The notes beneath the pieces are model-generated. The model saw nothing but the letters and a program-made list of their open reading frames with translations, ran no database searches and had not been told where the DNA came from. The position numbers were made by a program, and so were the translations under genes. From Serratia sp. H1w (GTDB taxonomy: Bacteria; Pseudomonadota; Gammaproteobacteria; Enterobacterales; Enterobacteriaceae), in contig NZ_AYMQ01000098.1 of assembly GCF_000633355.1 (NCBI RefSeq), positions 1 to 42,328 on the forward strand: 42,328 nt of DNA, given 5' to 3'. Below, piece after piece: positions 1 to 6,302 of this stretch (position 1 is the first letter of the stretch; each line of letters opens with the position of its first letter).

Positions 1-2
1 AA

Positions 3-545
3 CACATTGAATACTTGACCAATGCTGCCAGCACCCCAACCTACATGGCTGATTTATGCTTGTTGATTAGTAGGGCATTTGGTGTGCGTTATTTTTGCAC
101 CCATACCCCCGCTTGTTACTTCTCAACAGCTAAAAATGTGGTGACGTTCTTTGGCCCAGCAGAACGGCCGCAGATTGCCGCCTATGCCTTTGATGTCTTG
201 TCTCGGCAGATGATGAACGGTCGCCGTGAATATATCAGCGGGATGAGATCCAACACGAAACCAGCGACCAAAACCGCACGCGGGGACACGTTCTGCGAGT
301 ATTGGGTTGTCGGGGCTTACCAGGCAATTACCCCGCTGACGGTTACCGAAGCCGAAGAAACGTTAATAGCGGCCTACTGCCATAAAATGACGGAAAGCCT
401 AGGGCTGACAACCAAAGATACGCGTCCAGCGAACAAGTGCCGGGGGGCTGATGGAGCGGCTAACGCGGGCTATACATCTGGTAAGAACGCGAAGCTAAAC
501 CAGGGTGTAGGTGCCGAACAGCTCAAAATTGGAGGGGCGGCCTGA
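3..545 (+). CDS. DUF2786/DUF7168-type phage protein, C-terminal part
   Basis: The frame is already open at the left edge, so the true start lies upstream and only the C-terminal 180 residues are seen. Recognisable traits are the FFGP segment followed by a helix ending in AFDVLSRQ, the ATKTARGDTFCEYWV segment and a Gly/Lys-rich tail (SGKNAKLNQGVG). These match the second half of DUF2786-type proteins of Mu-like phages, which sit among early/middle genes. No biochemical role is known. Its stop overlaps the next start (TGATG), so translation is probably coupled. Confidence 0.6.
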   Translation, partial: HIEYLTNAASTPTYMADLCLLISRAFGVRYFCTHTPACYFSTAKNVVTFFGPAERPQIAAYAFDVLSRQMMNGRREYISGMRSNTKPATKTARGDTFCEYWVVGAYQAITPLTVTEAEETLIAAYCHKMTESLGLTTKDTRPANKCRGADGAANAGYTSGKNAKLNQGVGAEQLKIGGAA

Positions 546-997
546 TGGAAAATTTAAACAAAGCCGAGTCGTTGCGCCAGGCACTGGCAATTTTAGGTCC
601 AACTACCAGCCAGAAGCTTTCTCAGTTTACAGGATTTCCTGTTTCGATGATCAGCCCGCTGTTAGGTACTGATTTGAAATCTGGTCGGGTTGTTCGCGGT
701 TGGAATGGCAAACAGCGCATTTACGGACTGGAGGGCACGATTGACAATCCCTCTCCATCCCGGCTTGAACTTCCCACTCCGGTTCGTACTAGAACTGAAC
801 GGTCCGATGGTAGGCATTTAACGTATGCCGAACAGGCTAGAGCGTTGGAACGTGCAGACGATTTTGATAGCGCCGTACCTCTTTGGTTTAGGGCAGCTAA
901 CCACGCAGTTAACCCGGAAAACGTGAATTTTTATCAATGCCGCGCTGAGTTCTGCGAAGTGGCACGGATCAAGAGCTGGAGCTATTGCCATGAGTAA
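545..997 (+). CDS. ANR-family regulator-like protein
   Basis: A 150-residue protein in two parts. Residues about 5-60 resemble a small winged-helix domain (ALAILGPTTSQKLSQFTGF, then RVVRGWNGKQRIYGL as a possible wing). Residues about 93-140 (LTYAEQARALERADDFDSA, then NFYQCRAEFCE) match the ANR pattern of paired helices ending in an N-x-x-Y/W-x-x-x-R-x-x-x-C signature. ANR proteins are small negative regulators that bind AraC-type activators or act on phage genes. The target here is unknown. It overlaps the genes on both sides by 1 and 8 bases, as in a tight middle-gene operon. Confidence 0.6.
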   Translation: MENLNKAESLRQALAILGPTTSQKLSQFTGFPVSMISPLLGTDLKSGRVVRGWNGKQRIYGLEGTIDNPSPSRLELPTPVRTRTERSDGRHLTYAEQARALERADDFDSAVPLWFRAANHAVNPENVNFYQCRAEFCEVARIKSWSYCHE

Positions 998-1256
998 AGA
1001 AAAGCAATTCATCGAAGATATGATCCGTTGCAGGGGTATCGACTTTGCCCGCCTTGGAATGATGGTTGAAGTCTATGGCGACCAGGGAACGATCGTGGGC
1101 ATTAACAGTAGCGCTAATCTCGATGTCGTTTTCACCAATCAGTTGAAACATGGGAAGCGCAAACACAATTGCCACCCGACCTGTGAGATTAAGTATTTCG
1201 ACGGCGAAGGGAAAGTCATTGCGGATTACACAAAATCCAGCGGTAGCGCGGGATGA
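990..1256 (+). CDS. small phage protein of unknown function
   Basis: An 88-residue protein, not recognised as a named family. It starts with an amphipathic helix. The middle (GMMVEVYGDQGTIVGINSS, NLDVVF) has an alternating hydrophobic pattern suggesting a small beta-barrel, and there is a charged HGKRKHNCHP stretch and a C-terminal beta hairpin. A GGAG about 10 bases before the ATG supports this start. It overlaps the ANR gene by 8 bases and the next gene by 4 (ATGA). Small proteins of this sort are common between early genes and gemA in enterobacterial Mu-like phages. Confidence 0.6.
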   Translation: MSKEKQFIEDMIRCRGIDFARLGMMVEVYGDQGTIVGINSSANLDVVFTNQLKHGKRKHNCHPTCEIKYFDGEGKVIADYTKSSGSAG

Positions 1257-1555
1257 ATAAGCGACTAACAGCGGCGCGCAAGCGCCGCCATCGTGCCCGG
1301 ATGCAACAGCATAGGAAATCTATCATGAGTAATAACGTTGTTACGGTAACCGTTTCTGGCCCTGTTGGTTGTGGTAAGTCGGCTGTCTATGGCGAAATTG
1401 AAATCGCTTTACGTGCTATTGGGTTAACGGTCCAACATGTTGATCCTGCCGCCGCTACGTCAGAAAAGCGTATGTCCGGGGCTGATTGGGCTACTGCCTT
1501 AGAGATGTATCAGCCTACTGTTTTGCTGGTTGAAAAACTGGAGAAGCCATCATGA
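1253..1555 (+). CDS. mini P-loop protein
   Basis: Seen: a Walker A motif GPVGCGKS followed by a helix, and a late hydrophobic strand ending in an acid (PTVLLVE) that could serve as Walker B. There are only 100 residues from the first ATG, or 76 from the ATG at 1325. The upstream ATG overlaps the previous stop (ATGA). The 1325 ATG has a good ribosome site (AGGA, 9 bases away) and gives a protein starting just before the P-loop. The extra 24 residues are almost all basic (AARKRRHRAR). This is too short for a complete known NTPase, so its function is unknown; it may bind nucleotide or act with a partner. Confidence 0.6.
   Translation: MNKRLTAARKRRHRARMQQHRKSIMSNNVVTVTVSGPVGCGKSAVYGEIEIALRAIGLTVQHVDPAAATSEKRMSGADWATALEMYQPTVLLVEKLEKPS
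1271..1288 (+). other. stable stem-loop with GCAA tetraloop
   Basis: Seen: GCGGCGC, loop GCAA, GCGCCGC, a perfect 7-bp GC stem closed by a GNRA tetraloop. It lies between the two possible starts (1253 and 1325) of the P-loop gene. It could limit translation from the upstream start, or it may just reflect codons for the Arg/Ala/Lys-rich stretch. No T-run follows, so it is not an intrinsic terminator. Confidence 0.5.
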
Positions 1556-1974
1556 AGCGCACCCCAAACATGCGCGGCCTGATTGGTGCGGTCAAGGCGG
1601 GCCAGGCTCACCTGGGCTGGGACGATGCGACCTACCGCACCGTTCTGGAGCGGCTTACCGGTAAAACCTCGGCCACCAAATGCACGCTAGACGAGTTGCA
1701 GACCGTGCGCGAGTACATGCACGAGCAAGGCTACCCGCGCAGAACGGCCAAGAAATCAGGACGACGCCCCAGCGTGGCCGCAACCCGTAACCCTCAATTG
1801 GGAAAAATTGAAGCCCTACTGACTGAGGCCGGGCGGCCTTGGGACTATGCGGTCTCAATGGCTAATCACATGTTTAAAATCCAGCGGGTTGAATGGCTGA
1901 CAACCGAACAACTCACAAAGCTGATGCAGGCATTGATCATCGATGCCAAGCGCCACGGGCGCGGGGGTGGCTGA
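1552..1974 (+). CDS. gemA: GemA-like regulatory protein (Mu gp16 family, DUF1018)
   Basis: A 140-residue protein with the family hallmarks: N-terminal RGLIGAVKAGQAHLGWDD followed by YRTVLERLTGKTSA, a basic linker (about 62-75), then a C-terminal helical half with IEALLTEAGRPWDYA and LTTEQLTKLMQALIID. Known: Mu GemA is a middle/semi-essential gene product that affects host DNA topology and gene expression; the mechanism is poorly defined. It sits directly before the Mor/C-type gene, as in Mu, and overlaps genes on both sides by ATGA or TGATG junctions. Confidence 0.88.
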   Translation: MKRTPNMRGLIGAVKAGQAHLGWDDATYRTVLERLTGKTSATKCTLDELQTVREYMHEQGYPRRTAKKSGRRPSVAATRNPQLGKIEALLTEAGRPWDYAVSMANHMFKIQRVEWLTTEQLTKLMQALIIDAKRHGRGGG

Positions 1975-2402
1975 TGGACCTTGAACAGATGAGCGGCCTG
2001 TTGCCGCCGATTGTTCTCGACCTGGTTAAGCTGATCGGCTACCAGGACACCGCGAAGTTGATCAGCAAAATCGGCGGGATCACTTTCCCCGTTAGCCAGG
2101 GGATGCGTAACAAAGATAACTTTCGCCGTGACTACATCGTCCAGGCCGTGGGCCAGGCCAGTGCGGAAAAAATCGAGCGGCAGCTCGGCGGCGATGTGAT
2201 ATATATACCGCGTTGTGATGCGGCGTTGCGTGAGTGGCGTAACCTGGAGCTGGTGCGAGAGTATCGGGCACTGTTAGCCACCGGGGTGTCTGGCCGTCGA
2301 GCGCTGTTGAAATTATGCCCGCAATACGGTATTTCTGATCGGCGCGCACAAATCATCCTGGCCCGCTATACCGATGCGGGAAAGCAAATGGGGTTGTTAT
2401 GA
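1974..2402 (+). CDS. Mor/C-family transcription activator
   Basis: A 142-residue protein of the Mor/C family: an acidic N-terminal dimerisation part (about 1-60, with LVKLIGYQDTAKLISKIGG) and a C-terminal helix-turn-helix (about 105-135, SGRRALLKLCPQYGISDRR). Known: Mu Mor turns on the middle promoter and C turns on late promoters; both bind DNA as dimers and contact RNA polymerase. Only one such gene is seen, immediately before the lysis genes where Mu has C. I infer that it drives the late promoters marked by the repeats at 2594 and 11584. The ATG at 1974 overlaps the gemA stop and fits the family length; reading further upstream would run inside gemA. Confidence 0.85.
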   Translation: MDLEQMSGLLPPIVLDLVKLIGYQDTAKLISKIGGITFPVSQGMRNKDNFRRDYIVQAVGQASAEKIERQLGGDVIYIPRCDAALREWRNLELVREYRALLATGVSGRRALLKLCPQYGISDRRAQIILARYTDAGKQMGLL

Positions 2403-2587
2403 TGGATAACATCGAGCTTTTAGAAATCCTTCAACGTGCTGGCCGCTCTAGCCCTGGCGAGCATAAAATCAATCTTGGTTACACTATGCCGGTACTTAAA
2501 GAATCGCCGTGTAACAAGCTAAGGCTGCCAGCCATTTACGAAATGGAAAAGGGGTGGACTTATACCGGCCCCACTGAAACGCAATAG
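2399..2587 (+). CDS. small phage protein of unknown function
   Basis: A 62-residue protein starting with paired ATGs at 2399 and 2402, overlapping the activator stop. It has an amphipathic N-terminal helix (NIELLEILQRAG) and a Pro/Tyr-rich C-terminal half (LPAIYEMEKGWTY). No family is recognised. It is the last gene of the middle operon, six bases before the first late-promoter repeat. Its coupling to the activator is the main support for it being real. Confidence 0.5.
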   Translation: MMDNIELLEILQRAGRSSPGEHKINLGYTMPVLKESPCNKLRLPAIYEMEKGWTYTGPTETQ

Positions 2588-2593
2588 TTAATC

Positions 2594-2616
2594 TGACGAA
2601 CCCCATCATCTGAATC
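2594..2616 (+). promoter_or_regulatory. 23-bp repeat, copy 1: candidate late promoter (Plys position)
   Basis: Seen: 23 bases (starting TGACGAACCCC, ending TCTGAATC) identical to 11584-11606. This copy lies between the activator operon and the endolysin gene. Known: Mu has C-activated late promoters at exactly these two places, Plys and PI. Inferred: the repeat is the activator-binding or core part of a late promoter. No textbook -35/-10 pair is visible, as expected for an activator-dependent promoter. I saw no third copy in the other intergenic gaps of the prophage. Confidence 0.6.
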
Positions 2617-2638
2617 ATCCCCGCCCTAGCACCTAATC

Positions 2639-2665
2639 TGGCACCAGGATCAACAACTGGTGCCA
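2639..2665 (+). promoter_or_regulatory. stem-loop before the endolysin start codon
   Basis: Seen: TGGCACCAG, nine-base loop, CTGGTGCCA; a perfect 9-bp stem ending five bases before the ATG at 2671. No Shine-Dalgarno sequence is visible, and the stem fills the place where one would be. A comparable stem (11616-11637) precedes gene I. It may protect the 5' end of the late message or time endolysin translation. Confidence 0.55.
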
Positions 2666-2670
2666 ACATC

Positions 2671-3063
2671 ATGCCCGCCTACAAACTATCAGCCCGAAGT
2701 GAGCAACGTCTTACCGGCGTTCATCCCGATCTTGTCCGCGTTGTACGACGTGCCCTTGAGCTTTCACCTGTAGATTTTGGTGTTACCGAGGGGCTACGTA
2801 CCAAAGCACGCCAGAAAGAGCTATACGACGCGGGCAAAAGCCAAACGTTAAATAGTCGCCATATTACAGGTCATGCTGTTGATGTTCTGGCATACCCCAC
2901 GCCTGCCGGTTCCTGGGATATGGCGTATTACCGCCAAATAGCCGCTGCATTTAAACAGGCTAGCGACGAGCTAAAAATCCCTGTTGAGTGGGGTGGCAAT
3001 TGGACATCCTTAAGGGACGGCCCGCACTTCCAGCTACCATTTTCTAGTTATCCGGCCAATTAA
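2671..3063 (+). CDS. endolysin, M15-type D-Ala/L-Ala peptidase
   Basis: A 130-residue zinc peptidase of the VanY/M15 endolysin class, which cuts peptide stems of peptidoglycan at lysis. Zinc and catalytic motifs are present: SRHITGHAVDV (about 69-79, with the His...Asp zinc pair), WGGNW (about 107-111) and DGPHFQL (about 115-121, third His ligand). No signal peptide is seen, so export would need a holin. It is the first late gene, as lys is in Mu, followed by a small membrane protein and the spanin pair. The start has no clear ribosome site; the stem-loop upstream may matter. Confidence 0.9.
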   Translation: MPAYKLSARSEQRLTGVHPDLVRVVRRALELSPVDFGVTEGLRTKARQKELYDAGKSQTLNSRHITGHAVDVLAYPTPAGSWDMAYYRQIAAAFKQASDELKIPVEWGGNWTSLRDGPHFQLPFSSYPAN

Positions 3064-3065
3064 CT

Positions 3066-3353
3066 ATGCCCTTGAGAATGAAGTTGTTAGAGCTGATACA
3101 AAACCCCGAATCGCGGCGGCTATCAACGTCGGATTCAGCCTTGTTTGTGGCGCTATTGATTAGCTCGTTTGTCCTGGTTTGGGTGACGGTGACCGGCAAG
3201 GTTGAAGAGTGGCTCTATGTGGCTTACCTCACAGCCTGGGTGGTCCAGTCCCAAGGCAGTAAACAAGCGGCCTTACAGCACTATAAAGCCAGGAAAGCCG
3301 CCAAGGACAAAGAGCCAGAAAAAACGGACGGAGCCGAAAAGAGCGATGAATAA
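3066..3353 (+). CDS. DUF2644-like membrane protein, possible holin
   Basis: A 95-residue protein with two hydrophobic segments (about 24-42, SALFVALLISSFVLVWVTV; about 48-62, WLYVAYLTAWVV) and a highly charged Lys/Glu-rich tail. The LSTSDSALF stretch before the first segment fits the DUF2644 family of Mu-like phages. It begins two bases after the endolysin stop and overlaps the spanin start. Two membrane segments, a charged tail and a place between endolysin and spanins fit a class II holin. That role is inferred from position and shape. Confidence 0.6.
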   Translation: MPLRMKLLELIQNPESRRLSTSDSALFVALLISSFVLVWVTVTGKVEEWLYVAYLTAWVVQSQGSKQAALQHYKARKAAKDKEPEKTDGAEKSDE

Positions 3354-3795
3354 CTATGTTAAATCAGGACTGGTTTTTGCCGCTGGCTTTGGTCTGGCCT
3401 GGCTGATTGCCAGGGCCGATATCAGCGATTTAAAGGCGGATATAGCGACGCTTAAACAGGGCCACGCGGAGTATAAAACAGCCCAGGCCACGGCCAGGAG
3501 CGACGCCCTGGAAACGTTGCTTGCCAAGCAACAGCGCGATCAGGAACGGGCGGACACACTGGCCGCTGAACTGGCGGTAACACAGGGCCAATTATTGGCC
3601 GTTAAACAGCAGTTAAAGGCGAGGATCGACCATGCGGTGGCAAATGATGGCGTTACTTATACCGGCCTTGGCCCTAGTGGGTTGCAACTCTACCGAGAGG
3701 CTCTCGGATACGCCAGTGATAACGCAGACGTGCCCGAAACCCGCAGCGGCAGCGCTCCACGTTCCGACACCGCCACCGGCCCCCACGTCAGGTAA
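3346..3795 (+). CDS. Rz-like inner-membrane spanin
   Basis: A 149-residue protein with one N-terminal membrane anchor (GLVFAAGFGLAWLIA, about 7-21) and then a long coiled coil (about 25-100, rich in Ala/Leu/Gln/Lys), the usual form of an i-spanin. Spanins join inner and outer membranes after wall degradation and fuse them. The ATG at 3346 overlaps the DUF2644 stop. An outer-membrane partner is nested in another frame of its 3' half. The C-terminal 40 residues are low-complexity, as expected where a second protein shares the DNA. Confidence 0.75.
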   Translation: MNNYVKSGLVFAAGFGLAWLIARADISDLKADIATLKQGHAEYKTAQATARSDALETLLAKQQRDQERADTLAAELAVTQGQLLAVKQQLKARIDHAVANDGVTYTGLGPSGLQLYREALGYASDNADVPETRSGSAPRSDTATGPHVR

Positions 3796-3910
3796 ACCGG
3801 AGGTACTCATTGAGCACGCCACGGAATACGGCGCTTATTGTTCTGGCTTGCGTAACCAGTTACTCAGCATTCAGCAGTTCTACATCGGTGGCGACAATGG
3901 ACATCGGTAA
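3632..3910 (+). CDS. Rz1-like outer-membrane spanin lipoprotein, overlapping gene
   Basis: A 92-residue protein read in a different frame across the end of the Rz-like gene and beyond. It has a short hydrophobic signal and a lipobox LVGC (Cys about residue 18), then a Pro-rich stretch (HVPTPPPAPTSGKP, about 43-56), which are the defining marks of an o-spanin. Known: the lipidated N-terminus sits in the outer membrane and the C-terminus binds Rz in the periplasm. It extends 115 bases past the end of Rz and overlaps the next gene's start. Confidence 0.8.
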   Translation: MRWQMMALLIPALALVGCNSTERLSDTPVITQTCPKPAAAALHVPTPPPAPTSGKPEVLIEHATEYGAYCSGLRNQLLSIQQFYIGGDNGHR

Positions 3911-4139
3911 AGCGTTTGAAATCGCATTGTCACTTGTCGCTTTTCTGGGCGGAATCTGGGTGTATCGCCAGCAGGGCGACATCAAAGAATTACAGAACGA
4001 CAACCGGCAGATACGCGATCAGTATCAGCGGCGTGAAGATGCAAATCGGGATTTTAAAACAGTGCTGGATCATATCCAGGACGTAAAGCGAACCGTCGAA
4101 CGTATCGACAATAAGCTCGATAGAAAAGCAGATAAGTAG
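3810..4139 (+). CDS. DUF2730-like (Mu gp25-like) membrane/coiled-coil protein
   Basis: A membrane segment (IALSLVAFLGGIWVY, about residues 37-51) is followed by a charged coiled coil to the C-terminus (IKELQNDNRQIRDQY...VERIDNKLDRK). This is the layout of DUF2730 proteins at the same place in Mu-like late operons. Start choice is uncertain. The TTG at 3810 has a strong GGAGG six bases upstream and gives 109 residues with an extra hydrophobic N-terminus. The ATG at 3897 gives 80 residues, closer to the family form, but has a weak ribosome site. Function unknown. Confidence 0.6.
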   Translation: MSTPRNTALIVLACVTSYSAFSSSTSVATMDIGKAFEIALSLVAFLGGIWVYRQQGDIKELQNDNRQIRDQYQRREDANRDFKTVLDHIQDVKRTVERIDNKLDRKADK

Positions 4140-4148
4140 AGGTTTTAT

Positions 4149-4370
4149 ATGAAACGCCAACGGCCAAGCCGCCCTCGCCAGGCAAAAACAGCAGAGATTG
4201 AGCTGTTGGAAGAAATCAACGGGCGACTGATGCGTATTGATGATCGTCTTGATGGTATTCACCGCGATGCTGTTCGCGGTGGTGCTTTTGCCGGTGCGGC
4301 CACTGGGGCTGTTACCGGTGGCCTGGTGGCCACCTGTTTTGCTCTGTTACGAGCGAGGCTGGGCATCTGA
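4149..4370 (+). CDS. small phage protein with coiled coil and glycine-zipper membrane segment
   Basis: A 73-residue protein: basic start, a heptad-like helix (AEIELLEEINGRLMRIDDRL, about 15-34), then GGAFAGAATGAVTGGLVA, a glycine/alanine-zipper membrane segment (about 45-62). AGAGG six bases before the ATG supports the start. Its stop overlaps the DUF1804 start. Mu-like phages carry a small protein here (gp26 position), but I cannot assign a family. It may be a membrane-associated packaging or lysis accessory. Confidence 0.6.
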   Translation: MKRQRPSRPRQAKTAEIELLEEINGRLMRIDDRLDGIHRDAVRGGAFAGAATGAVTGGLVATCFALLRARLGI

Positions 4371-4870
4371 TGGCCCACCCACAGGACGTGAAAGACAAAC
4401 TCCGCCGGGCTTATGTGTTCAATAACCTGAGCCTGGAAATTGCGGCCGCCCAGCAGGGTGTGTCATTTGCCACAGCCCGCCGGTGGAAAAGCGCCGCCGC
4501 TGACAAGGGCGACGACTGGGATAAATTCAGGGCGGCAAACATGATCGCCGGTGGTGGTATGGAAGATACCGCTCGGGCGGTATTGATGAGCCTTGTGATC
4601 CAATGTCAGACCACGCTAGAGCTGATTAATACTACCGCCGATATACCCGCACAAAAGCGGGTGGACATGCTCGCCAGCTTGGCCGATGCCTTCAACAAAG
4701 CGACGTCAGCAAGCAAAAAAGTTTTACCGGAAACCAACAGTCTTGCCATTGCTATGGATGTGATCCAGCAGTTGGCCCTATTCATCAAGACCCACTATCC
4801 CCAGCATTTAGAGGCGTTCGCCGATGTGCTGGAACCATTCGGACACGAGGTAGAGAAACATTATGGCTAA
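4370..4870 (+). CDS. DUF1804 protein (Mu gp27-like), probable small terminase subunit
   Basis: A 166-residue protein. The N-terminal helix-turn-helix (about 8-40: KLRRAYVFNNLSLEIAAAQ, then SFATARRWK) resembles the DNA-recognition domain of small terminases. The rest is helical (RAVLMSLVIQCQTTLELI, LASLADAFNKATSAS). Known: DUF1804/Mu gp27 lies just before the large subunit and is taken to be TerS, choosing phage DNA for packaging. Here a methyltransferase and small genes lie between it and the large subunit. It overlaps both neighbours by 1-8 bases. Confidence 0.8.
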   Translation: MAHPQDVKDKLRRAYVFNNLSLEIAAAQQGVSFATARRWKSAAADKGDDWDKFRAANMIAGGGMEDTARAVLMSLVIQCQTTLELINTTADIPAQKRVDMLASLADAFNKATSASKKVLPETNSLAIAMDVIQQLALFIKTHYPQHLEAFADVLEPFGHEVEKHYG

Positions 4871-5072
4871 GTTAATCAAACTAACCGATCGCACATCATA
4901 CGATGCCAATCATATTATCGGGATTATCGCTAATCATAATGACAGTCTGGACGTGATGCTGTCAGATGGTTCTATTGTTTCCGCTGATAGGGGTTATGGC
5001 GAGTCTGTATGGAAAGCCAAGCAACGTTTGGAAGATGAGATCAACGCCGCTAAAGCCAACGGCGGCGCATGA
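4863..5072 (+). CDS. small phage protein of unknown function
   Basis: A 69-residue protein. The middle (HIIGIIANHNDSLDVMLSDG) is a likely beta hairpin and the end is a charged helix (WKAKQRLEDEINAAKA). No family is recognised. Its ATG lies eight bases inside the end of the DUF1804 gene and its stop overlaps the methyltransferase start (ATGA). It is therefore co-translated with packaging-region genes. Confidence 0.55.
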   Translation: MAKLIKLTDRTSYDANHIIGIIANHNDSLDVMLSDGSIVSADRGYGESVWKAKQRLEDEINAAKANGGA

Positions 5073-5824
5073 TGGAAAAGCAGACGATCGGCAATGCCAC
5101 CCTGTACCGTGGCGACGCGCTAGAAGTCCTGCGCCAGCTTGAGCCTAACTCATGCGACGCCCTGGTCACCGATCCACCCTACAGCAGCGGTGGCTTGCAC
5201 ATCGGCACGCGCCAACAGCAACCCAGCCTAAAATATGTTTCCACCGGGACGACTGCCGCGCATAACGTGGACTTTCACGGCGATAACCGCGATGGCCGCT
5301 CCTGGACGTTCTGGTCCATGCACTGGCTATCCCTGGCTAATCCGCTCGTCGTCCCTGGCGGTTATGCCATGGTGTTTTCGGACTGGCGACAGCTCCCCGC
5401 CTCGACCGATGCTTTCCAGGGCGGCGGCTTCACCTGGCGCGGCATAGTTCCCTGGGACAAGACGCTATCCAGTCGAGCGCCTCACACCGGCTATTTCCGT
5501 CACCAGTGCGAGTTTGTTCTATGGGGTAGCCGTGCGCACCTGCCGAAATGTGCCCACGGTGGCCCGTGGCCGGGTATGTTTTCCCACCGGGTGATCCCGT
5601 CTGAAAAGTGGCATATGACCGGCAAGCCGATCGGGCTTATGGCTGACTTGATTAAGCCTATTGTGCCTGGTGGCGTCATTCTCGATCCTTTCATGGGCAG
5701 TGCATCCACCGGCGTGGCCGCGCTGCAATCCGGGCGTAAATTCATTGGGATCGAATTGAGCAGTTCAATCTTTGATACAGCGTGCGCCCGTCTGGAACAG
5801 GTGCAAGCGTCGTTAAAAAACTAA
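5069..5824 (+). CDS. DNA methyltransferase, N6-adenine or N4-cytosine, beta class
   Basis: Starts with paired ATGs (5069, 5072); about 250 residues. Catalytic motif IV DPPY (about 34-37) comes first. The target-recognition stretch follows, and the AdoMet motif I DPFMGSASTG (about 205-214) is near the C-terminus with FIGIE after it. That order (IV, recognition, I) is the beta class of amino-methyltransferases. It transfers a methyl group from AdoMet to a base in phage or host DNA. No restriction enzyme is next to it, so it is an orphan enzyme, probably protecting phage DNA from host restriction, the role Mu gives to Mom. The recognition site cannot be read from sequence. Confidence 0.88.
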   Translation: MMEKQTIGNATLYRGDALEVLRQLEPNSCDALVTDPPYSSGGLHIGTRQQQPSLKYVSTGTTAAHNVDFHGDNRDGRSWTFWSMHWLSLANPLVVPGGYAMVFSDWRQLPASTDAFQGGGFTWRGIVPWDKTLSSRAPHTGYFRHQCEFVLWGSRAHLPKCAHGGPWPGMFSHRVIPSEKWHMTGKPIGLMADLIKPIVPGGVILDPFMGSASTGVAALQSGRKFIGIELSSSIFDTACARLEQVQASLKN

Positions 5825-5846
5825 CCGATTAATCTGGAGGCCGATT

Positions 5847-6068
5847 ATGGCTGGTGAAACAAAAACAATTCCTGACCAAATTAAAGAACACAGTTTAATA
5901 GCTATAAAAGCGGCCGAATTAATCCGCAACGGACTTAATGAGAAAGAGCTAAAGATGTTGGTTTGCGGGGATGGTATGTGGTTGGTTATGCAAATGCTAT
6001 GCAGCCCCTCTGGGGCTGCAAGTATTGTTTATCGCTCTTCTATCAATTCTTTTTTCAGCCGAGCATAA
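5847..6068 (+). CDS. small phage protein of unknown function
   Basis: A 73-residue frame with a good ribosome site (GGAGG shortly before the ATG). The N-terminal part (IPDQIKEHSLIAIKAAELI) looks like a true amphipathic helix. The last 20 residues cross a strong stem-loop (6001-6019) and are antisense to the end of a minus-strand gene. The C-terminus may therefore be less conserved than the start. No family is recognised. Confidence 0.4.
   Translation: MAGETKTIPDQIKEHSLIAIKAAELIRNGLNEKELKMLVCGDGMWLVMQMLCSPSGAASIVYRSSINSFFSRA
6001..6019. other. perfect stem-loop between convergent small genes
   Basis: Seen: GCAGCCCC, loop TCT, GGGGCTGC, an 8-bp stem. It lies ten bases beyond the stop of the minus-strand gene at 6029 and inside the end of the plus-strand gene. 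There is only weak T-richness on either side, so intrinsic termination is possible but not shown. It may mark the downstream border of a minus-strand insertion in the late operon. Confidence 0.4.
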
Positions 6069-6220
6069 ATCGCCTGGTAGACCTCCATTGGAGAAGAGAC
6101 TGATGGCGTTATTTCGTCAGATATACCACTAAAGGGAAGGTTATACCGTGGGCTGTTCATTATTTGTAAAAGGTCTACAGCGATTTTAGCAATAGCAATA
6201 TTGGTTTCAGTCTTATCCAT
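6029..6220 (-). CDS. small minus-strand gene in the late operon, unknown function
   Basis: Read on the minus strand, 63 residues from an ATG at 6220 with GGAG eight bases upstream; the start is chosen for that ribosome site. The protein begins MDKTETNIAIAKIAVDLLQI, a likely helix, and ends in another (AIYARLKKELIEER). It is the only convincing prophage gene in the window facing against the late genes, so it probably has its own promoter and may be expressed from the lysogen. No family is recognised. Confidence 0.45.
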   Translation of the reverse strand: MDKTETNIAIAKIAVDLLQIMNSPRYNLPFSGISDEITPSVSSPMEVYQAIYARLKKELIEER

Positions 6221-6302
6221 TTTTGAGGCTCCATGTTGTTGATGGGTTGTGTTGTGCAAAACCATACTATCATCGGCTGGGGTCTCGTTTCTGAGGTGTC
6301 GT

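Noticed and set aside
6249-6302. Upstream start of the terminase at 6249
   Set aside because: No ribosome site, the added residues (Cys/Leu/Arg-rich) look non-coding, and the GTG at 6303 has GAGG and begins family-like sequence.
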